Origin: Rhizobium sp. BK313
GTDB taxonomy: Bacteria > Pseudomonadota > Alphaproteobacteria > Rhizobiales > Rhizobiaceae
Assembly: GCF_014193655.1 (NCBI RefSeq)
Contig: NZ_JACHZQ010000003.1
Location: forward strand, 1-64,000
Direction: 5' to 3'
DNA: 64,000 nucleotides
A model generated the notes under the pieces. That model did no database searches. It was not told the DNA's origin and was given only the letters and a program-made list of their open reading frames with translations. Below are positions 45,019 through 55,062 of the stretch, in pieces; the first letter of the stretch is position 1, and every line of letters starts with the position of its first letter. The position numbers and the translations under genes were made by a program.

Positions 45019-46076
45019 CCTTTCTGGCGATCAAGAACATCAGCAAGCACTATGGCCCGGTGCACGCGCTCGACAATATCGATCTCACGGTCGCCGCCGG
45101 CAGCCGCACGGCCGTCGTCGGCCCGTCCGGTTCCGGCAAGACGACGTTGCTGCGCATCATCGCCGGCTTCGAGATCCCGGATGCAGGCCAGGTGATGCTG
45201 GAAGGCGAGACGCTGGCGGACGGGCCGGCCATCGTGCCCGCCCACCGCCGGGGCATAGGCATCGTTTCGCAGGACGGCGCACTGTTTCCGCATTTGAGCG
45301 TGGCTGATAATATCGGTTTCGGCATGGAGCGCGGGCAAGTGGACCGCGCAGAGCAGATCAACGCGCTGATCGACATGGTGGAGCTCGACCGCGGCATGCT
45401 CGATCGCCGCCCGCACCAGCTCTCCGGCGGCCAGCAGCAGCGTGTGGCGCTTGCCCGTGCGCTCGGACGCAAACCCAGGCTGATGCTGCTCGACGAGCCA
45501 TTTTCCGCGCTCGACACGGGTCTGCGCGAAAATATGCGCAAAGCCGTCGCCCGCGTGCTGCAGAACGCGGGCATCACCACGATCCTGGTAACCCACGATC
45601 AGGCCGAGGCGTTGTCCTTCGCCGATCAGGTGGCGGTTCTGCGTGATGGCAAATTAGTGCAGGCTGGAACGCCGCAAACGCTCTATCTCAATCCCTGCGA
45701 TCGCGAGACGGCCACCTTCCTAGGTGATGCCATCCTGCTGCCGGCCGAGCTGGGCGATGGTTTCGCTGATTGTGCGCTTGGCCGTATCCAGACAGACGCA
45801 AACGGCCGCCGGGGGCGGGCGGAAATCATGCTGCGGCCCGAGCAATTGCGATTCAACATGATCGACGCCGTCGCTTCCGATGTCATATGCGCGGGCGATG
45901 TCATCGACGTCGAGTTCGGTGGCGCGGTCTGCACGGTGACGCTTGCCCTTGCCAATGCCGCAGGTGCCGCACCGCTCACCATCAAAAGCTCCAGCGTCGG
46001 CCTTCCGGAAATCGGCAGCACCGTGCACGTCAGTGTGCTTGGCAAGGCACACGTATTCGATGCGGTGGGCAAATAG
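45015..46076 (+). CDS. Iron-type ABC importer ATPase
   Basis: A 353-residue ATPase of the FbpC type. Walker A is GPSGSGKTT, signature LSGGQQQR, Walker [14 protein letters not shown]-loop VTHDQAEA; a C-terminal regulatory domain follows. It completes the importer begun at 42275. Confidence 0.9.
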   Translation: MTFLAIKNISKHYGPVHALDNIDLTVAAGSRTAVVGPSGSGKTTLLRIIAGFEIPDAGQVMLEGETLADGPAIVPAHRRGIGIVSQDGALFPHLSVADNIGFGMERGQVDRAEQINALIDMVELDRGMLDRRPHQLSGGQQQRVALARALGRKPRLMLLDEPFSALDTGLRENMRKAVARVLQNAGITTILVTHDQAEALSFADQVAVLRDGKLVQAGTPQTLYLNPCDRETATFLGDAILLPAELGDGFADCALGRIQTDANGRRGRAEIMLRPEQLRFNMIDAVASDVICAGDVIDVEFGGAVCTVTLALANAAGAAPLTIKSSSVGLPEIGSTVHVSVLGKAHVFDAVGK

Positions 46077-46163
46077 CCTCTTTCCTGTTGAAACCGTTGG
46101 TCCTTTGGGGAAGAAGGGAATGATCGCCGCCCTGCGATCGTGTCCGATGCCGAAGGAATGCCC

Positions 46164-47336
46164 ATGTCTCTACCCGAGCAGATTGCCCAGGATCTCCCCT
46201 TTCTGACGTCTCTCCGTCATAACCTGCACGCTCATCCCGAGCTTGGGTTCGAGGAGGAGCGCACCAGCGGCATCGTCGCGACATTGCTCGAGGAGGCAGG
46301 CATCACGGTGCATCGCGGTCTCGGCAAGACCGGCGTCGTCGGCACGCTTCAGGTTGGCAACGGCACTCGGCGTATCGGCCTTCGCGCCGACATGGACGCG
46401 CTCGCCATGCCGGAGAAGGGCAACAGACCTTACAAATCCACTATTCCCGGCAAGATGCATGCCTGCGGTCATGATGGCCACACGACGATGCTCTTGGGTG
46501 CCGCCCGGCATCTGGCGGCGATGCGCGGCTTTTCAGGAACGGTGCATTTCATCTTCCAGCCGGCCGAGGAAGGCCGCGGCGGCGCAAGGCGCATGATGGA
46601 GGAGGGTCTCTTTAATCTCTTCCCCTGCGATGCCGTTTACGGCCTGCATAATATGCCAGGTCTTGCCGTCGATGAGATGGCAGTGGTCGAGGGGCCGCAG
46701 CTTGCTTCCTCGGATAGTTGGCGCATCACCTTCCGCGGCACCGGCACGCATGGTGCCAAGCCGCATCTCGGCAAGGATCCGATCACCGCGGCGGCGACAT
46801 TCCTCTCCTCGCTGCAGACCATCGTTGGCCGCGTCGTCGATCCGCTGCAGCCGGCGGTCGTCAGCGCGTGTTCGCTGCAAGCCGGCGACCCCAAGGCCCT
46901 GAACGTCATTCCCGACACGGTCGATATCGGCGGTACGGCGCGCGCCTATACGCCCGAGGTCCGCGATCAGCTCGAACAGGAGATCGGCCGCTTGGCGCAC
47001 GGCACGGCGGCTATGTACGGCATTGCGGCCGATTACCAGTTCGAACGCCGCATCCCGCCTGTCGTCAACGACGCAGACGCAACCGCGCGGGCGCTGAAGG
47101 CTGCGGCGAGCGTTTTTGGCGAAAAAGTCTTCACCCGCTTTCCGCCCTCCACTGCCGGCGACGATTTTGCCTTCTTCGGTCAGAACGCCCCGGGCTGCTA
47201 CGTCTGGCTCGGCAACGGCCCCGCCGTCGACGGCGCTCTGCATCACAATACGGCTTATGATTTTAACGATGATGCCATCGCCTCAGGCGTTGCATTCTGG
47301 ACGACGCTGGTGGAGCAGGAGTTGAAGGGGGACTAG
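46164..47336 (+). CDS. M20 family amidohydrolase (hippurate hydrolase-like)
   Basis: A 390-residue metal-dependent hydrolase. Visible motifs are NLHAHPELGFEE, LRADMDALAMPE, HACGHDGHTTMLLGAA and QPAEEGRGGARRMMEEG, the M20D pattern. It hydrolyses N-acyl amino acids or indole-amino-acid conjugates in known relatives. The ATG at 46164 follows GAAGGA by seven bases. Its stop overlaps that of the convergent adenine deaminase: the four bases CTAG at 47333-47336 supply TAG to both. Confidence 0.88.
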   Translation: MSLPEQIAQDLPFLTSLRHNLHAHPELGFEEERTSGIVATLLEEAGITVHRGLGKTGVVGTLQVGNGTRRIGLRADMDALAMPEKGNRPYKSTIPGKMHACGHDGHTTMLLGAARHLAAMRGFSGTVHFIFQPAEEGRGGARRMMEEGLFNLFPCDAVYGLHNMPGLAVDEMAVVEGPQLASSDSWRITFRGTGTHGAKPHLGKDPITAAATFLSSLQTIVGRVVDPLQPAVVSACSLQAGDPKALNVIPDTVDIGGTARAYTPEVRDQLEQEIGRLAHGTAAMYGIAADYQFERRIPPVVNDADATARALKAAASVFGEKVFTRFPPSTAGDDFAFFGQNAPGCYVWLGNGPAVDGALHHNTAYDFNDDAIASGVAFWTTLVEQELKGD

Positions 47337-49120
47337 ACCTCCCTGAGCACAGGTGTCTCCAACACCCGCCCCGTTACCACATCGGCAATGCCGCGATCCG
47401 TCTGATGCGGCCCGATGTTGCACGCCAGCGTCGCGCCGAAGCAGGCTTTGAAGACGAGGTAAGGCGGTCGCCAGTCGGCGATTTTTTCCATCGCCTTGCG
47501 GATGGCGCGGAAAGCGAGAGCGGTTTCTTCGAGAAGTGCCGTCGCTACCAGGCCGGAGATGGGCAGGGGCAGCAGCATGTCGACTTGACCGTTGGAGGCA
47601 ACGGCCATGCCGCCACCGGCAGCGATGACGGCGTTGGCTGCTATCGTCATATCCCTGATATTGCCGCCGAAGACCGTCAGATTGTGGCTGTCGTGCGAGA
47701 CGGTAGTGCAGAAGGCGCCGCGCCATTCGCCCCAACCGGTGAGAAAACCGACGCGCGGGCGTCCATCCGCCTTACCATGGCGATGGGCGACGGCGATCAT
47801 GATGGTCCCGGCCGGCGGGACGACAAATCCGTCCATTACATCGGCCTCCGCCTCGCCCCACTTCGTGAAGCGCGGCTGGTCGATCGTTGCGACGCGCACG
47901 CGATTGCCGACGGCCGGCACACGGAAATCGTCTTCGCTGAGAGGCGCAAGTTTGACCGAGTTCTGCAGCGGCGCGGTGTCGAGATAAGTGACTGTGCCGG
48001 TGATCTTGCCGGCCTCGGCAACGATCTTGCCGCTGGCGATCACCTGCTTCGCCTTGAAAGCCTGGAGGTCTTCGAAAAGCACGATGTCGGCGCGGCGACC
48101 GGCGGCGATCAAGCCGAGATCGTTGCGGCCGAGCCGCATAGCCGCGTTCAACGTCGCAGCTCTCAATGCCCATTCGGGCTTCAGTCCGTCGCGCACCAGG
48201 CGGCGGACAACGTCGTCCAGGCCGCCGTCGAAATACAATTCGTCGGGAAAGACGTCGTCGGTGCAGAGCGTTACTGTCTGCGGCATGAAGCCGAGATCGT
48301 TGATCACCTCGACGAATTGCTTGAGCAGATGGTCGTGCGAGCCGCGCAACTCGATCATCATTCCGGCAGAGAGCTTGGAAAGGAGATCGGCGCCGGACGT
48401 AAGCTCATGGTCGGAGGAGACACCTGCCGCCATGAAAGCGTTGAGATCGGCGCCTTCCAGCCCACGGGCATGGCCGCAGACGGTCTTGCCTGATTGCAGT
48501 CCGGCATTCACGATCGCGCTCGTCCGCGGATCGCCGTCGATGACGCCGCGCATAGTCATGACCTCCGCGACGCCGCCGATCTCGGGCCAAGCCAGCATGT
48601 CGGCCATCGCGGAAGCATCGAAATCGGCGCCCGCCAGCTCCAGGCCGGGGGCGGAGGGCACGCAGGAAGGCGCAAGCGGGATCACACGGAGCGGCAGCGG
48701 GCGTGTTGCTTCGATCGCCCAGCGCACGCCGTCGAGGCCATGCACGTTGCCGAACTCGTGCGGATCCCAGACGACGGTCGTGACCCCGTGCGGCAACACG
48801 GCTTCGGTATAAGCGGCCGGCGTCACCATCGAGCTTTCGATGTGCATGTGCGTATCGATCAAGCCAGGGGAGAGAAAGGCGCCTCCGGCATCGATCGTCT
48901 CACTCGCATCCGTGCGGCTGCCTGGCGCATGCACGCTCGCGATCAGCCCGCCGACGATGCCGATATCCGCGGCGCGAATCTGGCCGGTTACCATGTCGAC
49001 CAGGCCGCCACCCACAATCAGCAGGTCGAAAGGCGCATCACCGCGGGCAGCAGCGACAGCGCGAGTGCGCAACTCGGGCAAATTGAGATCGGCGGGCTCG
49101 CCCTTGGAATGTTGGATCAT
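47333..49120 (-). CDS. ade: Adenine deaminase
   Basis: A 595-residue amidohydrolase converting adenine to hypoxanthine. The metal site motif is PGLIDTHMHIESSMVTP, with CGHARGLEGADLNAFMAAGVSSDHE and TDDVFPDEL later, all matching the Ade family. It is the last gene of the LacI-led operon: nucleoside hydrolase frees the base, this enzyme deaminates adenine. Its start overlaps the hydrolase stop by four bases. Confidence 0.93.
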   Translation of the reverse strand: MIQHSKGEPADLNLPELRTRAVAAARGDAPFDLLIVGGGLVDMVTGQIRAADIGIVGGLIASVHAPGSRTDASETIDAGGAFLSPGLIDTHMHIESSMVTPAAYTEAVLPHGVTTVVWDPHEFGNVHGLDGVRWAIEATRPLPLRVIPLAPSCVPSAPGLELAGADFDASAMADMLAWPEIGGVAEVMTMRGVIDGDPRTSAIVNAGLQSGKTVCGHARGLEGADLNAFMAAGVSSDHELTSGADLLSKLSAGMMIELRGSHDHLLKQFVEVINDLGFMPQTVTLCTDDVFPDELYFDGGLDDVVRRLVRDGLKPEWALRAATLNAAMRLGRNDLGLIAAGRRADIVLFEDLQAFKAKQVIASGKIVAEAGKITGTVTYLDTAPLQNSVKLAPLSEDDFRVPAVGNRVRVATIDQPRFTKWGEAEADVMDGFVVPPAGTIMIAVAHRHGKADGRPRVGFLTGWGEWRGAFCTTVSHDSHNLTVFGGNIRDMTIAANAVIAAGGGMAVASNGQVDMLLPLPISGLVATALLEETALAFRAIRKAMEKIADWRPPYLVFKACFGATLACNIGPHQTDRGIADVVTGRVLETPVLREV

Positions 49121-50040
49121 CGGCGTGCCTCGTTGATCATAGCGCCGAAGATGATGACGCGCGCCATGTCGGCGTCGATCTCGGCGGCAAAGTGGGCGTT
49201 GAATTCCGCATGCGAGGCGCGCGTCTCGACGACGGTACGCCCGCGGGTGTGCTGCCCCTGCAGCTCGACATCGATCCGAGCGTGCTGGACTCTCGCGATT
49301 TCCGGGGCAATGAAGATGGCGGCGGCGGTCGGATCGTAGATCGCCATGGCAGGACGGCCGCGGCTGATGGCGATATTGACATAGCCGGCCAGGAGATCGC
49401 CGAGCAGTCCGGCGTTTTTGCCGGCAGCTTGGCGCACGCGGTCGACATCGTCAGGCCGCGCCAGCACCTTTCGGCAGATGTCGAGATCGACCATCCGCAG
49501 TGGCAGGCCGTGGGCGAGCACGATCGCAAGCGCTTCCGGATCGGCATAGGCATTGAATTCGGCGGAAGCCGTGTGATTGCCTGATGTTACGCCGCCACCC
49601 ATCCAGGTGAGCTCGTCGACGCGCGCGGCAAGATCGGGCCGGGCTAGCGCCAGCGCGGCGATATTGGTGAGCGGCCCGAGCGCGAGGATGCGCTTGGGCT
49701 CCGTGCCGCTCTCCAGCCAATTGCAGAGGGCAGTGAAGGCGTCGCTTGCCGGTAATTCGTCCGCCGTCGGCAGGCTCTTGCCGACGGTCGGTATGCCGCT
49801 ATGCCCGAGAATGCGCTGCGCCGTTTCCAGTTTGCAAAGCACCGGCAATTCGCGGCCGGTATGGATGGGAAATTCCCAGTCGAAGGCGGCGGCGGCACTG
49901 GCCGCATTGGCGCGCACCTGCGCAAGCGGCGCATTGCCGCTCACCAGCGAAACGCCATCGATCGCGAGGCCCGAATGCGTCACCACGAGAATAGCGGCGA
50001 TATCGTCGAACCCCATATCGGTATCGATCCAGATTCCCAT
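49117..50040 (-). CDS. Nucleoside hydrolase
   Basis: A 307-residue enzyme of the inosine-uridine preferring family. The N-terminal calcium-binding motif is DTDMGFDDIAAI; ALGPLTNIAALALARPDL and the later ND-like region TSGNHTASAEFNAYADPEA are typical. It splits ribonucleosides to base plus ribose. The ATG at 50040 starts four bases after the ATPase stop and is followed by MGIWIDTDMG; upstream in-frame ATG at 50061 would overlap the ATPase. Confidence 0.92.
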   Translation of the reverse strand: MGIWIDTDMGFDDIAAILVVTHSGLAIDGVSLVSGNAPLAQVRANAASAAAAFDWEFPIHTGRELPVLCKLETAQRILGHSGIPTVGKSLPTADELPASDAFTALCNWLESGTEPKRILALGPLTNIAALALARPDLAARVDELTWMGGGVTSGNHTASAEFNAYADPEALAIVLAHGLPLRMVDLDICRKVLARPDDVDRVRQAAGKNAGLLGDLLAGYVNIAISRGRPAMAIYDPTAAAIFIAPEIARVQHARIDVELQGQHTRGRTVVETRASHAEFNAHFAAEIDADMARVIIFGAMINEARR

Positions 50041-50044
50041 AGCC

Positions 50045-51073
50045 TTACCCGTATTTTGCAAGCGATGCTGCGGCTGCGACCGGCAGGTCGAAGGCGAGCT
50101 CGCTGCCTATGGCGTGAACGGCCGCAGCCGCGTCCACTTCGGCTTTGATTGGCCCGAGCGGCGTGTCGAGCAGATATTCGCGGCTGTTGCCGGCGAAAGA
50201 CGTGCCGCGCACGGTGCCCTGGAAAGGACCTGAGCCCAGGGTCACCGTGCGCGGCCGCCAGGCCAGGCCCGCCACAGACGTAGGCGCGGGAGAAGAAAGC
50301 GTGACGGCGCCGTTTGCCGTCTTCAGCCTGCCGTTCTCCAGCGCAAAGACATTCTCGAAGCCGACGAAATCGGCGACGAAGGCTGAAATCGGTCGGTTGT
50401 AGATATCCTCCGGCGTGCCAATCTGCTCGATGCCGCCGTTGAGCATGACGATGATGCGGTCGGCGAGCGCCAGCGCCTCCACCTGATCATGGGTGACGAA
50501 GATCATCGTCACGCCGGTTTCCTTCTGCACCCGCTGCAACTCGGTACGCATCTCCAGGCGCAGGCGGGCGTCCAGGTTGGATAGCGGCTCGTCGAGCAGC
50601 AACACCTTCGGCTCCATCACCATCGATCGTGCCAGCGCCACGCGTTGCTGCTGGCCGCCGGACAATTCGCCGGGCTTGCGGCCGGCGAAGTTGGTCAGCC
50701 CTACGGATTTCAGGCCGGCGCTGACACGCACATCGAGATCGTTGCCGCGCATGCCCTTGAGACGCAGCCCGAAGGCGACGTTTTCGTAGGCGGTCAGATG
50801 CGGAAACAAAGCATAGGATTGGAAGACCAAGCCAACGGCGCGCTTGTTGGCGGAGACGCGGGTGATGTCGGCGCCGTCGAGGCTGATCTTGCCGGAGGCC
50901 GGCGCAAGCAGCCCGGCGATCGCCCGCATTGTGGTCGTCTTGCCGCAGCCGGAAGGACCGAGCAGAGCCACAAGTTCGCCTTTGCCGATCGACAGGTTGA
51001 GGTCCCTGACCGCGACCGTGTCGCCATAGGCGAGCGTCAGCCTGTCCAGCGTGAGGTAGGAGGGATCAGACAT
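50045..51073 (-). CDS. ABC importer ATPase (purine-linked operon)
   Basis: A 342-residue ATPase: Walker A GPSGCGKTT, signature LSGGQQQR, Walker B VLLLDEPLSNLD, H-loop VTHDQVEA, C-terminal TOBE-like domain. It overlaps the permease gene by eight bases. It closely parallels the ATPase at 18121-19179 in order and motifs. Confidence 0.9.
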   Translation of the reverse strand: MSDPSYLTLDRLTLAYGDTVAVRDLNLSIGKGELVALLGPSGCGKTTTMRAIAGLLAPASGKISLDGADITRVSANKRAVGLVFQSYALFPHLTAYENVAFGLRLKGMRGNDLDVRVSAGLKSVGLTNFAGRKPGELSGGQQQRVALARSMVMEPKVLLLDEPLSNLDARLRLEMRTELQRVQKETGVTMIFVTHDQVEALALADRIIVMLNGGIEQIGTPEDIYNRPISAFVADFVGFENVFALENGRLKTANGAVTLSSPAPTSVAGLAWRPRTVTLGSGPFQGTVRGTSFAGNSREYLLDTPLGPIKAEVDAAAAVHAIGSELAFDLPVAAAASLAKYG

Positions 51074-51845
51074 AGCGGGAAAATCCTAGGAAGCGTTCGG
51101 CAAGGAAGACGATACCGATGGAGAGGAAAGCAAGCAGCGCCGATAGGGCGGCGACGGAGGGGTCGTAGGTCGTTTCCATATAGCCGAGCATGTCGATCGG
51201 CAGCGTCTGCACGCCGGGCTTGGCGAGAAACAGCGACACCGGCACCTGATTGAAACTGGTGACGAAGCCAAGGATGAAGGCGGCGAGCACGCCGCTGCGA
51301 ATATTCGGCAGCACGACGCGGAAAAAGGCGCCGAGCCGCGACGAACCGAGAAGCACTGCCGCCTCTTCCATGTCGGAACGCAGGTTGTTGAGGCTAGCCG
51401 AGACCACGCGGACGGCATAGGGCAACACCAGCGCCGTATGCGCAAAGAACAGCGCCAGCGTGATGTCGAACGAAAAAGGCACGACGAGATAGCGCAGGAT
51501 CGCCAGGCCGACGATAATTCCCGGCACAATGATCGGTACGGAGACCATGGTGCGGATCGTCTCCCCGCCGGGCAGTTTGTAGCGCGACAGCGCATAAGCC
51601 GCGGGAATGCCGAGGATCAGCGCAAACAACGTGCCGCCGATCGCCAGGAACATCGACATGCCGAAGCTAGCGCGGAAGCTGTCGACGGTGAAAACCTTCG
51701 CCACCCAGCGCAGCGACAAGCCCTGCGGCGGAAAGGCAAGCGTCTCACCGCCCGACAGAGAGGCTGCGACGATGATGATGAAGGGGCCGATCAGGAAGAC
51801 CAGCAGCAGGAAAAGGACGAGCGGAGAGAACAGGCGGCGCATCAT
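51066..51845 (-). CDS. ABC importer permease, PotC type (purine-linked operon)
   Basis: A 259-residue membrane protein with about six helices and the EAA loop EEAAVLLGSSRLGAFFRVVLP. It starts as the other permease ends (ATGA). Confidence 0.88.
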   Translation of the reverse strand: MMRRLFSPLVLFLLLVFLIGPFIIIVAASLSGGETLAFPPQGLSLRWVAKVFTVDSFRASFGMSMFLAIGGTLFALILGIPAAYALSRYKLPGGETIRTMVSVPIIVPGIIVGLAILRYLVVPFSFDITLALFFAHTALVLPYAVRVVSASLNNLRSDMEEAAVLLGSSRLGAFFRVVLPNIRSGVLAAFILGFVTSFNQVPVSLFLAKPGVQTLPIDMLGYMETTYDPSVAALSALLAFLSIGIVFLAERFLGFSRYV

Positions 51846-52672
51846 GTCCGGTTCCTCGCGGTGGCGAGTCGCTTCAGCACCAGATTGGCGCCGAAACTCA
51901 TGACGATGAGGATGAAGGCGATGACGCTGGCGGAAACATAGTCGTTGGAGACAGAGATGCGCTGATAGAGCAGCGTTTCCAGCATCAGCACCTTGGAGCC
52001 GCCGAGAATGGCCGGCGTGATATAGGCCGTCAGGGAGCCGGTGAAGACCAGCGTGCCGCCGACCACGAGTCCCTCGCGCGTCAGCGGCAGCACCACTTTC
52101 CAGAACACCTGGAACCAGTTGGCGCCAAGGACCCGCGCGGCAGGAATGGCATCCTTCGGCATATTCTCGAGCGCGCTGATCAGCGACAGGATCATCAACG
52201 GCAGGAAGAGCTGTAGGAGGCCGATGAACACGGCTGTCTCGCTGAACAACAAGCGCAGCGGCTCGCCGCTCAGGCCAAGGCCTTGAATGGCTTGGTTGAC
52301 GATGCCGGTTCGGCCAAGGATGACGATCCAGGCATAGGTGCGCGCCACCGGCGAGATCATCAGCGGCAGCACTACCAGACCAACCATGCGGCCTTTACCT
52401 TTCGGCGGCAGGTTGACGATGGCAAAGGCGGCCGCATAGCCGATGACGGCGGAAACGGCGGTGACTTCGACGCCGAGCCTGAGCGTACGCAGGAAGACGG
52501 TCTGGTTCAGCGCCTCCGAAAAGAAGTCGGTATAGGCCGAGAGCGTCCAGCCGCTGGAGGGGATGTGAAAGCCCTCCGACAATAGGATCAGCACCGGCGC
52601 AAGAAAGACCACCGCGACGAAGACCGCCGCGGGCAGGGCAAGCGCCAGAGCTTCGGCCCTATTCTGGAACAT
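51842..52672 (-). CDS. ABC importer permease, PotB type (purine-linked operon)
   Basis: A 276-residue membrane protein with about six helices; loop NMPKDAIPAARVLGANWFQV is the EAA-type contact region. Eighty-four bases holding a hairpin separate it from the binding-protein gene. Confidence 0.88.
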   Translation of the reverse strand: MFQNRAEALALALPAAVFVAVVFLAPVLILLSEGFHIPSSGWTLSAYTDFFSEALNQTVFLRTLRLGVEVTAVSAVIGYAAAFAIVNLPPKGKGRMVGLVVLPLMISPVARTYAWIVILGRTGIVNQAIQGLGLSGEPLRLLFSETAVFIGLLQLFLPLMILSLISALENMPKDAIPAARVLGANWFQVFWKVVLPLTREGLVVGGTLVFTGSLTAYITPAILGGSKVLMLETLLYQRISVSNDYVSASVIAFILIVMSFGANLVLKRLATARNRT

Positions 52673-52713
52673 CGAGGCTAACCTTCATGAAAAGGATAAA
52701 AAAAACGGCGGGG

Positions 52714-52743
52714 CGATATCCCGATCCCATTGTCGGGATATCG
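52714..52743 (-). promoter_or_regulatory. Hairpin with U-tract between binding protein and permease
   Basis: CGATATCCCGA (52714-52724) and TCGGGATATCG (52733-52743) form a perfect 11-bp stem. On the minus strand it is followed by CCCCGCCG and then eight T. It resembles a leaky terminator and would let the binding protein be made in excess of the membrane parts. Confidence 0.6.
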
Positions 52744-52756
52744 TTTCGATGCGGCC

Positions 52757-53779
52757 TTACTGGCCGACCTTGTCATTCCATTCCTTGACCCAGCCATCGC
52801 GCTCGTCGAGGGCGACGGCGGACGGGATCAGCTTCAGGCTCTTGGCCGTGTCTTCGCCATAGGTCAGGTTGTTGGCGACGTCGTCAGGCAGCTTCACGTC
52901 CTTGTTCGCCGGACTGTCGACCAGCTTCATGGCAAGCGCCGTCTGGACCTCGGTCGAGAGCCAGAAATCCATGAACTGCATGGCGAGATCCTGGTTCTTC
53001 GAACCCTTGGTCATGACCATGACGTTCATGCCGCCGGTCTGGCCTTCCTTCGGCGTCGCCCAGGCGACGGGCACATCGAGCTTGGTGAAGCCAGCCCAGG
53101 AGAAGCGGCCGATCGGGGCGGCCCAGATTTCCTCCTGCTGCATCAATTGCACGAGCTGCGAGGATTTTTCGTAGAAAGTGACGATATCGCTCTTGTGTTC
53201 GCCGATGGTGGCGATCGGGGCAGCGAGGTCAGGCGTGTTCTTGCCGAGCGCAAGACCCAGCATATAGAGCGCCGGCGGGCCTTGGTTGGTGGTGACGTTC
53301 GGCCATGCGACATGGCCGACATATTCCGGCTTCAGGAGATCGGTCCAGGAATCGATCTTCATCTTGTCCGGACGATAGGCGATCGAGGTGGCGTAGAACG
53401 TATAGCCGACGCTCATGCCGTCGCCGTTCGGATCTTTGGCGACGTCGTAAAGCTTGTTGAAGTTGCTGAGTTTCGAGGTGTCGATCTTGTCGATCAGGCC
53501 GGCACGGGAGGCCTGCAGCGCATCCGCCATGGAGATAACGGCCATATCGACGACCGGATTGGCCTTGTTTTCCTGCATCTTCGCCAGACGCTCGACGCTG
53601 TTGCCGGTTTCGACCACCAGCTTGCAACCGCATTTGGCTTCGAAAGGATCGTAGACGAGCTTCTTGTAGTCGTCCTGGGCGAAGGCGTAGACGGAAATAG
53701 TGAGCGTTCGTTCCTGCGCCTGTGCACCGAGCGTCGAGAGCGCAAGCAAGGTGGCCGAAGCCAGAAGCAGTCGTTTCAT
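52757..53779 (-). CDS. ABC importer binding protein (purine-linked operon)
   Basis: A 340-residue protein with a signal peptide ending LGAQAQ, then TLTISVYAFAQDDY and PFEAKCGCKLVVETGNS. Paralogue of the protein at 20830-21867, with the same CGC motif. Annotation pipelines would call it polyamine binding; the operon with nucleoside hydrolase and adenine deaminase argues for a nucleoside or purine-like ligand. Its start overlaps the stop of the LacI gene as ATGA. Confidence 0.88.
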   Translation of the reverse strand: MKRLLLASATLLALSTLGAQAQERTLTISVYAFAQDDYKKLVYDPFEAKCGCKLVVETGNSVERLAKMQENKANPVVDMAVISMADALQASRAGLIDKIDTSKLSNFNKLYDVAKDPNGDGMSVGYTFYATSIAYRPDKMKIDSWTDLLKPEYVGHVAWPNVTTNQGPPALYMLGLALGKNTPDLAAPIATIGEHKSDIVTFYEKSSQLVQLMQQEEIWAAPIGRFSWAGFTKLDVPVAWATPKEGQTGGMNVMVMTKGSKNQDLAMQFMDFWLSTEVQTALAMKLVDSPANKDVKLPDDVANNLTYGEDTAKSLKLIPSAVALDERDGWVKEWNDKVGQ

Positions 53780-54870
53780 GTCAGGAGTTCTCCGCTGAGG
53801 GGTTCGTTCTTGCCGACCCAGGGCGGGCCGGAGGATTGACGGACGACAAGCTGCATCGGCACGCGGGATTTCTCCGCGGTGACGAGCCGGCTATCGGGCA
53901 GCGACTCGTCCGCAGACGCTTCGCCCGGCCCCCCTTTTTCGATCGGCCCGCCATTTTCAATGGCATCGACCAGCGCCGCGACGGCGATGTCGGCAATCGT
54001 CGCCATATCCATGCGCATTGTGGTGAGCGCGGGAGTGACGACCGTCGACCAGATGAGATCGTCGAAACCGGTGACGGTGGCACTGTCCGGCACGGCGATA
54101 CCGGCCCGCTGCAATTCGGTGAGCGCACGCAACGCATGCAGGTCGGAGACGGCGGCGAAGGCGGTAAAGCCCTGCTGCACCTTATCCACCAATCCTAGCA
54201 GACAGCCGGGACCATTCCGCTCCTCCAGATTTTCGATCCAGAGAACTTCAGTCTTTATGGTGGCGTCGAGGGCGGATTTAAAGCCGCCGATGCGGTCGTT
54301 CTGCACGTTGGAGGTGCTGCTGGCGCCGATCAGCAGGATCTTGCGGTGTCCGAGATCGCGGAGATGCTTGGCGATCTCGCGGCCGCCCTGCCAGTGGTCG
54401 GCAGAGACCGTGTTGCCCGGCGTCGACGGCGTATCGATGACAGCCACGGGGCAGCCGGCATCGGCGATACGCGTGCCGCGCCGCGGCACGATCACCATGC
54501 CGTCGACACCGCGCTCCACCAGCCGGTTGATCGCTTCTGTCTGCATGCCGACGTCACCGCGGGAATCGGCGATCAGCACGCCGTAACCGGCCACGGAGGC
54601 CGAATATTCGATCGCCTGGGCGATCTGCGGAAAGAGCGGATTGGAAATGTCGGGTAGGACCAGGCCGAGAACGCCGCTACGCCCTGTCCTCAGCGCGCGG
54701 CCTGCCTGGCTCGGCACATAGCCGAGGGCGGCTGCGGTGGCGCGGATGCGCTCCACCAGCTCCACCGAAACGCGCCCCTTGCCGGAAAGGGCATTGGACA
54801 CCGTGGCGACGGAGACGCCGAGCGAGGCGGCGATCCTGCTGAGATTGGGCCCGGTTCGCGTGGATACCAT
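53776..54870 (-). CDS. LacI family regulator of the purine-linked operon
   Basis: A 364-residue repressor. The N-terminal helix-turn-helix is IAASLGVSVATVSNALSGKG with hinge ALGYVPSQAGRALRTGRSG; the rest is a periplasmic-binding-like effector domain. It leads the operon, coupled to the binding-protein gene. A palindrome at 54899-54916, 29 bases upstream, is the probable operator, so it would repress its own operon until an effector, perhaps a purine, binds. Confidence 0.9.
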   Translation of the reverse strand: MVSTRTGPNLSRIAASLGVSVATVSNALSGKGRVSVELVERIRATAAALGYVPSQAGRALRTGRSGVLGLVLPDISNPLFPQIAQAIEYSASVAGYGVLIADSRGDVGMQTEAINRLVERGVDGMVIVPRRGTRIADAGCPVAVIDTPSTPGNTVSADHWQGGREIAKHLRDLGHRKILLIGASSTSNVQNDRIGGFKSALDATIKTEVLWIENLEERNGPGCLLGLVDKVQQGFTAFAAVSDLHALRALTELQRAGIAVPDSATVTGFDDLIWSTVVTPALTTMRMDMATIADIAVAALVDAIENGGPIEKGGPGEASADESLPDSRLVTAEKSRVPMQLVVRQSSGPPWVGKNEPLSGELLT

Positions 54871-54898
54871 TTGATCGTTGCACCATTGATAAACAAGA

Positions 54899-54916
54899 TG
54901 ATTAATCGTTTAATCA
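54899..54916. promoter_or_regulatory. Probable LacI-family operator
   Basis: TGATTAATC and GTTTAATCA meet at a central CG; eight of nine positions are symmetric. The CG centre and ~18-bp size are typical of LacI-family operators. Confidence 0.6.
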
Positions 54917-55021
54917 ACGCCTATAGTAATTGCCTGCTTTTGTCGAATCCAAATTGATGTGGGTGCAATCTTGTTGCCGACCACCATGGTAGCACGAGGC
55001 GGCTGAAGACAAAAACAATGG

Positions 55022-55051
55022 GAGGACGCGCGATCTCGATCACGCGTCCTC
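55022..55051 (-). terminator. Terminator after the dipeptidase gene
   Basis: GAGGACGCG (55022-55030) and CGCGTCCTC (55043-55051) form a 9-bp stem just past the dipeptidase stop. On the minus strand CCATTGTTTTTGTC follows. Confidence 0.65.
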
Positions 55052-55062
55052 ATTTGACAAAC

